Origin: Lates calcarifer
Lineage: Eukaryota; Chordata; Actinopteri; Centropomidae
DNA: 64,000 bases
Direction: 5' to 3'
NCBI RefSeq assembly: GCF_001640805.2
Contig: NC_066833.1
Coordinates: 12,698,984 to 12,762,983, forward strand
Notes under the pieces: generated by a model
Databases searched by the model: none
Told to the model about the DNA's origin: nothing
What the model saw: the letters and a program-made list of their open reading frames with translations, nothing else
In this document: positions 50,778 to 64,000 of the stretch, piece by piece
How the letters are laid out: the number at the start of each line of letters is the position of its first letter
How positions within the stretch are numbered: position 1 is the first letter of the stretch
Program-made: the position numbers and the translations under genes

Positions 50778-53409
50778 AACCATCTCTCTGTATCTTTTTT
50801 GGACCATATTGAATAGCTGAGAATAAAACAATGTGAGTTGACATGAGTAACACACATATACAAAACATGTAAACATGTAATCGGTAAAATTTAAAACACT
50901 AGAATGCTGGTATTTATATAATATGGAGAAAGAAAACCAAATAGTTTCTGTGCTAAATAATATAATTTATTCAACTGATCATATGTTTACAACTATACTC
51001 TTATAGACACTGCATGAATAAATAAATAGCTGTAATTTCACTGTCAACAAACATCAGTTTCAATGCTGCATTTAAAATTAGACTAATTTGTTCCTATGCT
51101 TTTTTTGGTATATACATTTATCACACAAAAATACAGCATCATTGCAATTTACGACATAAAGCCACAAATGTGTCAGTCTAACAGCTGATGTTGATTCTTT
51201 TCAGTGTGTGTTCAGGTTTGTGGGTGAACCTAATCTACGACACACTCATTATGAGGCTTATCTGATGAGGAGGAAAGTTTACATTCACATTTAAGTTCAA
51301 TGAGATTGCCTGACACTTTGCATAGCATCAGACCAGCAGTCACCTGTTCAGTTTGAAGTTGACGTCACCTTGGTGGCAAATCATCAATCCCATAAGTTAG
51401 AGAGGGGACAGGATCAGGTTGGGGTTCAATATGTTTTACTGTACCTCAGCAGGTGTGGATGCATACGAGGATCAAATACCCTTCACTTCCTTGCTGTGGT
51501 AAAGACTAACTACAAGGCCATCTTGCCACCTTAAAAGATAAGGCTGATGTTTTATAAGATTTTTATTACTGTCACCACATCCTTTGAAAAGACCAAAATC
51601 AACAATGACACAATCCTGCCAACAAGTATTGTCTCTGTAATCAAAGCATGATATATCTTATTCCTCTGTGCCAGAGAACTCCACTGTTGACCAGAAACTA
51701 CTGAAAACATGTCACTGACCTACACCTTTTCCCAGGATGACATATTCCTTCTTTAAGATTAACACTGACACTGTAGTTTATCTTGATTTGACCCCCCACA
51801 CACCATTCTTCTGCCACAAATACTCACTAGAGTCCCTAACAATTACACCATTTACTTTTACTTGAGTAACATTTTCTGGAATCTTCAGTGCCTCGCTGCC
51901 TTTGCTCCTCCTCTGGAAAAAATTACACAATATATTTGTGACCCATTCTAAAATATTTTAGTTGTCAGGAATGAATGGCCTCATGGCCCAGAGTTCACAG
52001 ATGGTGTAGGGAAATCAGAGACAACTGAGAGACAGACTAACATGTTGTTGGTTTTGGTCGTAGTTGGTAATCACTATCGACAATAAATAAAATACAGTAT
52101 ATCATGAACCTCATCTTGTTGTTATAAAGTTGTCACTTTTGCAGCTGTGCCCCTTATCGACTCATTTTCCACCGCTGACCTTAAGGTGAAGATTTCTACA
52201 AGACACCAACAAACCACAACAGTGCTGAGAAGAGACACACAGAGAAGTCAACTGGACAACAGTAACACTTAACAAAGCCAAAAATCAACGTATAAAGTGA
52301 CAACTCCTTTTACTTGCTTTTCCCTATACAGTAGTGTCCAGTAGTCAAAAATAGCAGGACCTTTGACAGTATAAGGACATATATTGGGGAATTTGATGGC
52401 GCTTTAATCAGCAAAATGTCAACCCTTAATCACAGTGTATAACACACTGTAAAACAAATCTCTGTAAACCATAGTCTTGAACCTTTTTACAGCATTCATC
52501 AAATGTCCTGAGGGCTAATTCACTGGGGATTAGATCGATAATGACCGGTGCCACTGACACCATCCTGGGAGGAACAATCATTTCCTGTCTCTGCTAACCT
52601 GCTGTGGCTGGCCAGTCAATACAGATTTAGGATGAGCGCACACACTATCATGGGAACACGCACACAGATATACTTCAAAATAGGTTTCATGAGATGACTT
52701 TACATTTTCAAAGGATATCAGTCCTAAAATAAACTCATATCAATGTATGTCACGTATGTATACTGTACATTAATGGCAATCCTTTTTAAAAGTTGCTGTA
52801 GTGTTTTTGATTTCTGAATTTTCATTCTGTCCAGGCAGCAATTTGGTTCCATTCATTTATATATGAAAATGAACATACAAAATGAACACCATATGTGCTT
52901 TTATTCAATGCTATTTTTATATGTTATAAGTTTGACAAAAAAAGATAACACATGGAAATGAATGGAAGCCAATGGCTACCTGGAAGGTACACAGGAGAAA
53001 CATTCAAAAATCTATAAAACTATGGCATGGCTTATTTTGGAAATATGAATCTGACTTCATCAGGGCGGTGTGTAATAAAAGCCAAGGCTCCAGTGAAATT
53101 ACAGTCACACTATGATGATTCTGCAAAACATTTATGTTCAGTGCAAATGAATAGTGCCAAAAGTGTGGAGGTCAAGGTAGTGGAGGATGTTTAAAGCTTG
53201 GTTGTATGGCATCTTATACCATCAGTAAATTATTTTTTAATGACCATTATTTTTCCTTAGCTGGTCTAATCAATATTTTTGTCAAAAGACTGGATCAAAT
53301 GATTGACAATTGTCAGCTCATTTTTATAGTCTTTCAGCTAAATGTTTCGGTTTTCCAGTCCACCAATTTTCTGTTTTGGTTCATTCTCACTGCTTAAATC
53401 AACTTAATT

Positions 53410-53600
53410 TCCACCTGGAGGATGCAGCTGTTTTCAGCAAAAAGCTGCGATAAACTTGCTGTACATTACCTGCAAAGCAGCTAGCTGGTGAACATAGTGG
53501 AACATTTAGCAGCTAAAGGGTCAGAAATGTACCTCAGGAGTTGGTGGAGAACAAAACAGTGTGAATATTTGACATTCTTCAGATGGACACATGTGTATGT
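53410..53600 (+). repeat. dispersed teleost repeat fragment (CAGGAGTTGGTGGAGA type)
   Basis: The segments TTTAGCAGCTAAAGGGTCAG and CTCAGGAGTTGGTGGAGAAC, followed by AAAACAGTGTGAATATT, match a dispersed sequence seen in many teleost loci. It lies just downstream of slc5a7 and is non-coding. Confidence 0.55.
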
Positions 53601-54667
53601 GTGTATATTAGCTACCTTTTGCTAACATGATCAGGTCACTGCTGTGTTTACAGCTTGTTGCGATGCCCCTGCGTGGCCTAAGAATTAATTCTAGTAGCTT
53701 TAATCTTGATTATACTTCAACCATATTGTAGGTGCAACATGTGGCTAGGGTAGGAATAATGAATTTTTGAAAAATGTTGGCAGTGAACGTTTAAAAATGT
53801 TGCAACTGGATGTAATCTGGGATTTTGCAGAATCATCCTATATCAACCTTCTGCTTGGTAAATCTGGGATTTGGGAATATTATGGTGGTATGAAATTCTT
53901 AATTTGACACTTACTGTGTCTGGAATTAGCAGGTATGACAGGAGGATTAAGAGCAAGGTGAGCACACAACGTAAAATCTGCACAAAAAAAAAATAATCTA
54001 CTGGTCTTCAAGTTAAAAACAATGACTGTAACCTGCAAATTCAAGGTAATGTATCTATCTGTACAACACAGATCCTAAAAATATTATTGCTCTATTAATA
54101 ACTTTACTCTATGCAAAATTAAAACTCAGTCTGAAAAAAGTTTCTGGAGCATTCACTTGATGCTGCTTTCTCAGCAGGTGTATACATATGTACACACATG
54201 TACATCAACACACATACACACTGCTATGTGGACATAGACACAATTCGTTGGTTAGATATTGCACTATTTTCATGACTCACTGCAAACCCTTGTAGAATTC
54301 ATCATATAGGCTTACTGTGTGTCCATCAAAAGTTCCTCCGATCACTGTAGCAGCACTTAAATTAAAATGGTTGTAGTGGTTTTGGATTCACTGTCATGAT
54401 AAAAACACAAGAATGAGTATGGTATGCTTAACACAGCTGACTGACAGTCAGCTTCCTGTTTCCTAGGCAAGGAATCTCAAAAAAGAAGGAGGCACCATGT
54501 CATCAGCATAAAACAAACTTGTAGAGTCACTTGGAAGCCACAGCAGATTTTTGTTGATTTAGCTTCCAGTGCGGCAGTAGCAAGTTTCCTGAAGAATGTT
54601 GATACCTCTTTGACTATTCCTTCTTCTTCAAATTCCTTGGTTCTAGTTTCCTTTGTGCCTTTGTTGT

Positions 54668-60070
<5,403 letters not shown>

Positions 60071-61821
60071 CTTTCCTGCGTCCCTGCTTCCTCCCGCCGA
60101 GATCAAGTACTATTGCGCGCGGAGGACTGGAATCTCATGGAGAGAGCTTAGAAGAAAAAACGGAGGAAAACAAATTTCTGTTGACTGTTTTAGTCTCTTG
60201 TGAAATTAAAAAGTACATTTATCATATTAACAGACACGCAGACGGACGCTTTCGTGCGTATTACATAGATCATGACTGAACCTACGTGAAAAGGAACTCA
60301 TAACCCAACGATCAACTTTAAAATACTGCGAATCCAAACATTTTATTTGACACTACCAAATTCCTAAAAGCTAAAGGAATTTACTTTGCGCTCAGTTTAA
60401 GGTGTGCTGAGTTATTTTGCACATAAGCAACTGACGCCCAGTGGCTTTCATTTATAGAATTCAAAGCAATTAAGGTTTATATTTCATATGTCCACACACA
60501 GACCCGCCTCGCGCTCATTTAAAATGTCCAGCAGTGACAATTTTAAGATTCCACGTTTACCAAAGTTATATTAAGACGCGTAAACCCAAAGACTTCATTC
60601 AAACCTCGTAAGTGGAGTTACTATAGGAGAAGATGTAATAAACGGTCGGTTTCAATTTTCTTGCGAATTACAGTTTAAGAAAACAACCACAGTAGCATTT
60701 CATTACAGGCTGAAAAACAATATTTGCCGCTATTCCTGCATTCAGTTATGTCAAATTAACAAATTTAAGTGTGATGAAGTCCCAGCATCTAAAATAATGT
60801 GAATAAAAGAAGGAAAGGTGCCAAAAAGCCGACCATATATTTTATTCAACGCAATAATCAGACGGCCAGCTCGCAGAGTACTGGCCTCCTCTTTGGTTTA
60901 TAAAATTCAAAAATATTTTTGGTGTCAGTCTCTCCTTGATATTCGCTCAGTACCACAACAATAAAAGACTTACATGAAGAGTGGCTATACCTTACCGTGT
61001 CCAACAGACGCACATAGCTGAGGAAGAGGGACAACCGGTGCTCCACCGTGTGTTAGATCAAAAGATACGAACCAGAAAAATACAAAAGTATACCTAGTAT
61101 TGACCAGAGGAGTTCACAAATGATGAGTGATACCTCTGGTGTCAACGTTTAAAGACAGTAGAACACGTTTAACGCACGCTTTGCTCTCTCTCTTTAATTA
61201 TACACACGCTTACTCCAGTTATTATGTCAGTTTACGCACAAAATCTCAGATAATTTTAACTTTATTCAAAAAAAAGTGTAGAGGCTACAGTGTAGCCTAA
61301 TATGATGTAAAAAATCCGAACAGACACGCCTTTGTTTTTACAGTGCTGCCGTGCGTAAAAGTCCATTAATGCTCCCCAAAGGTGTCGCACCGTCAAAACA
61401 AAACAAAACAAAACAAACAAACAAACAAGCGTGAGACCTAAATCAGATGGATCAGGGTTTTCTGCATCACTACAACCAGAGCTGATGTTTTCAGCTCTTC
61501 CGCTGCGCTGACACCATGGTTCCAAAAGGCCAGTGTTGCATTATTGATCTCTCTTTAAATCAACACCTGTCACTATGGTCAAATGCAGTTACATTCAACC
61601 AACACGTATTAGTTAAAGGTAATCTCAAAAACTGACATGATCTTACCTTTACTTTGTAGAAACAGGTGTAAACAGATTACAGGAGCAGGGCCTCCACAAG
61701 AAGATTTTTTTAAAGTGTCAAAAGACGATTTTTGTTGGTAAAATGTTCATGTACCAGAAAGTAATCCTCTTGGACGGGCAAACACAATTCTCCTATGTTG
61801 TTTTTTAAGTCACCAATGCTC

Positions 61822-61824
<3 letters not shown>

Positions 61825-61886
<62 letters not shown>
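61825..61886. repeat. (GA)31 microsatellite upstream of slc5a7
   Basis: Thirty-one perfect GA units (CT on the slc5a7 coding strand) followed by G-rich purine sequence to about 61990. It lies about 1.75 kb upstream of the slc5a7 start codon and could form an H-DNA type triplex or bind GAGA-type factors. Confidence 0.95.
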
Positions 61887-61889
<3 letters not shown>

Positions 61890-62644
61890 GGGAGAGGGAA
61901 GGGAGCGAAGGAGGGGGGAGAGTGGGTGGAGGGGTGGAGATGAATGGGAGTGATGGGCTTATTGGGTGCTGTCAGGGTGGGTAGAGGGTGGATGAATGTC
62001 TTCCAGGGCAGGACGAAAATAGCACCTAATAGAGAGTGGCATGACGCACAACGTCTCCGGGAAAGCTTTCCAATATCATAATATCATATTGGCAATGGAT
62101 GGAACCTTTACTTTGCCAGGTTACATCTCAGGCCTGATTTACGATCCTGCGCAGGTCCCCGTTTGCGCCACGATTAAAGCATCGCGTTTATTCTGCAAAC
62201 GCTGGCTGCATGGTAGTAATGGCGAGGGTGTAAGGCCTGCGCAGGATCACTCTTTTTCACTTTATGACCCTCCTCACGCATGCAACTCTGACGCTTTTTG
62301 CGTCTAAGAATATTGCCCTACTCACAAGTTTTAGCATTTATACATCAAAACTGCAGAATCTACTTCTATAAACAGACGTAAGTCACAAGGAAGGAGCGGT
62401 GTTGACTCACGGGATATTGTTTGGTTATTTTTTGTAGAGGTAATATTTGGACATTTTCTTTAGACGCTACGTATATGTGTATATATATGTATATTTATAT
62501 CGTTAAGGATGTTACTTCTCACAACCTGCCCTCAAAACACAAGTGAAAACGATTTACAATCCCCACAGCTACATCATCTACTATCCTATTATATGTGCTC
62601 CTTTTAATACTGAATTAAGGAGGAGGTTTCCCTGAAGCACCCAG

Positions 62645-62665
62645 CCCGCTGTCCATGGTGCTGAA
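62645..62665 (-). promoter_or_regulatory. RE1/NRSE silencer motif (REST site) upstream of slc5a7
   Basis: On the minus strand, in the same orientation as slc5a7, the sequence reads TTCAGCACCATGGACAGCG followed by GG. The 21-base RE1 consensus is the same for the first 19 positions (with T at position 11, a frequent variant) and differs only in the last two. RE1 sites bind REST/NRSF, which silences neuronal genes in non-neuronal cells. The site is 2.6 kb upstream of the slc5a7 start codon, a gene expressed only in cholinergic neurons. Confidence 0.85.
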
Positions 62666-64000
62666 ATGTGAAAATGAACAGAAACATTCTTTCTGATTTA
62701 GAAAATTCACTTCACCACACAGTTTTACGCAAACTTCCAACATGCAGGCTATAATAAGTGAATCAGTGGTTCGACTCAATGGAAAACCTACTTTGTGGCC
62801 CAAATAAAATGTGTCATTTGCCTTGGCATGTTGCCGTTTCTGTCTTATTTTAAAATGTAATTACATTTTACTCAGTTTTTAAAACAGCTTTACACAGGTA
62901 ACATTGAATAGTTCCCATAGGAAATCTTATAAGAAGCATTTCCCTTTCCTGAACTCCAAACTAAAGTTCTTTACCAGCAATATACAGCCATCTAGCTCCT
63001 TGATGTAAACGAAGATGTGGACTAGTCTAACTGCAGGAAGTAAGAAAAGTGACTTGCTTAAAGTGTGACACATCCTCTAATTTAGTGTCTGTGTGGCTGG
63101 CAGGCTGCCAGACTGAGGGCAGCTTCTAATTGGAGGGTTTTCTGATAAATAAGCCACAGAATCGCATCCACAGTGTTACAGGTAGTTAAAGGCAGACAGC
63201 CTGGAGAGCCTCAGAGGAGTCACAGATTACTCCGTATTGAGCATCATTTCACATATATAGTTAGACTTAGACTGGGTGTTACAGCTATCCTTTAGAGTGC
63301 TAAATATCAATCAATAGGTAGCCTGTACTATTTCTTGCAAATGATGTAGTCTAACCGAATACAAGACAGTTTTAACTAGAGGCCACCTTCTCAAAAGACT
63401 TTGTCGCCATCTAGTGGCCTTTTCAAGCTTTACTCAAGTCTGTGTAAGAGATAACAGCAAGTGTATCAGACACAAGAAATACTGTGCAACATATTATAAA
63501 TTTAACAGTTAAGATTTAAACTGACCTGAACCTCACTGCTGCATGCTTTCCTGAGTGTTAAACCTCTCACAGTCAGTTAATGTCAGTCACTGATGCATTT
63601 TAGCTCAAAAAGTAGCACTTAGGTCACCTCAACCTCTCGAATCCACAGAAGGCCTCTTTCCATATTTTTACTTGTCATAGCAAGAAAAGAACAGGTGGAA
63701 CTAATACTGTTAATGGCCATCAACTGATGTTATTAGTTACAGCTGTGCTGCTACACTGACATGTAAAAATGTCTGCTGTGAAAACGACTAATAAAAAACT
63801 ATCTTTGAGTACTAAGGAAATATTTTTATTCATGTATGTTTAACTTTATTAGAAACTTACATGAATTGTATAATTTTGTAGGAATTATTTAAAGACAATT
63901 AATCCAGACATTAAATACAATGTGCTTATTTTAAAAGTATGGAAGTACTGTCTTTCACAAGGAGTTAATCTAAACAAAAAAGTAGGCTTCAGTAAGGAAG

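Larger units (their letters stand above)
32262..54667. other. 22 kb gene-free interval between gcc2 and slc5a7
   Basis: No exon of any gene could be supported on either strand. In human the SULT1C sulfotransferases lie at this position; no sulfotransferase-like frame was seen. Contents include microsatellites, several dispersed repeat fragments (listed separately), the slc5a7 3' UTR at the right end (below 54668), and A/T-balanced low-repeat stretches that look like conserved non-coding DNA, for example near 34030-34310, 37790-38060, 38970-39210, 41100-41290 and 48360-48870. Confidence 0.6.
60071..64000. other. slc5a7 upstream region (5' UTR, promoter, distal elements)
   Basis: No coding exon was seen. 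Human SLC5A7 has a non-coding first exon, so the transcription start may be some distance from the ATG at 60070; I could not place it. The region contains a (GA)31 tract, an A-rich AAACA tandem near 61396-61427 and an RE1-like motif at 62645-62665. The rest, to the window end, is unassigned. Confidence 0.55.

Noticed and set aside
50467..50876. Several open frames across the long CA run
   Set aside because: They encode only C-V or T-H dipeptide repeats from the microsatellite.
61262..61525. 87-codon minus-strand frame upstream of slc5a7
   Set aside because: It contains an AAACA-repeat-derived F/V/L segment, has no homology I recognise, and is not spliceable in an obvious way to slc5a7.

Overview
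The window is animal nuclear DNA from a bony fish, most likely a percomorph teleost. The evidence is split genes with GT-AG introns, abundant (CA)n/(GA)n microsatellites, dispersed repeats typical of teleost genomes, and a conserved vertebrate gene neighbourhood. Four protein-coding genes can be supported. Three lie on the minus strand in the order slc5a7 - gcc2 - lims1 (right to left). This matches the human 2q12.3 order SLC5A7 - SULT1C cluster - GCC2 - LIMS1, but no SULT1C gene is visible here. The fourth gene, tmem223, is on the plus strand inside a gcc2 intron.

Layout. Positions 1-11757 hold the 5' end of lims1 (PINCH-1, integrin-linked-kinase adaptor). Only three alternative first coding exons are present (302-504, 5807-5907, 11729-11757); each ends in the same phase, and the LIM-domain exons lie beyond the left edge. 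Positions 15494-31994 hold the complete coding region of gcc2 (GCC185, a trans-Golgi golgin) in 24 exons that could be placed base by base. Intronless tmem223 (16691-17521), a mitochondrial inner-membrane protein linked to cytochrome oxidase biogenesis, sits in the intron before the penultimate gcc2 exon. Positions 32262-54667 form a 22 kb gene-free interval with microsatellites, old dispersed repeats and several stretches that look like conserved non-coding sequence. Positions 54668-60070 hold the complete coding region of slc5a7 (high-affinity choline transporter CHT1) in eight coding exons. Positions 60071-64000 are its upstream region, with a long (GA)31 tract and a near-perfect RE1/NRSF silencer motif at 62645-62665.

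The genes do not form a functional pathway; their grouping is ancestral vertebrate synteny. The points most worth a second look are the RE1 element upstream of slc5a7, the three-promoter arrangement of lims1 with a GGAA microsatellite just upstream of one start codon, a frame disruption in the giant gcc2 exon, the nested intronless tmem223, and UG-rich tracts pressed against gcc2 splice sites. I found no evidence of a new type of biological system: no CRISPR array, operon or intact mobile-element gene.
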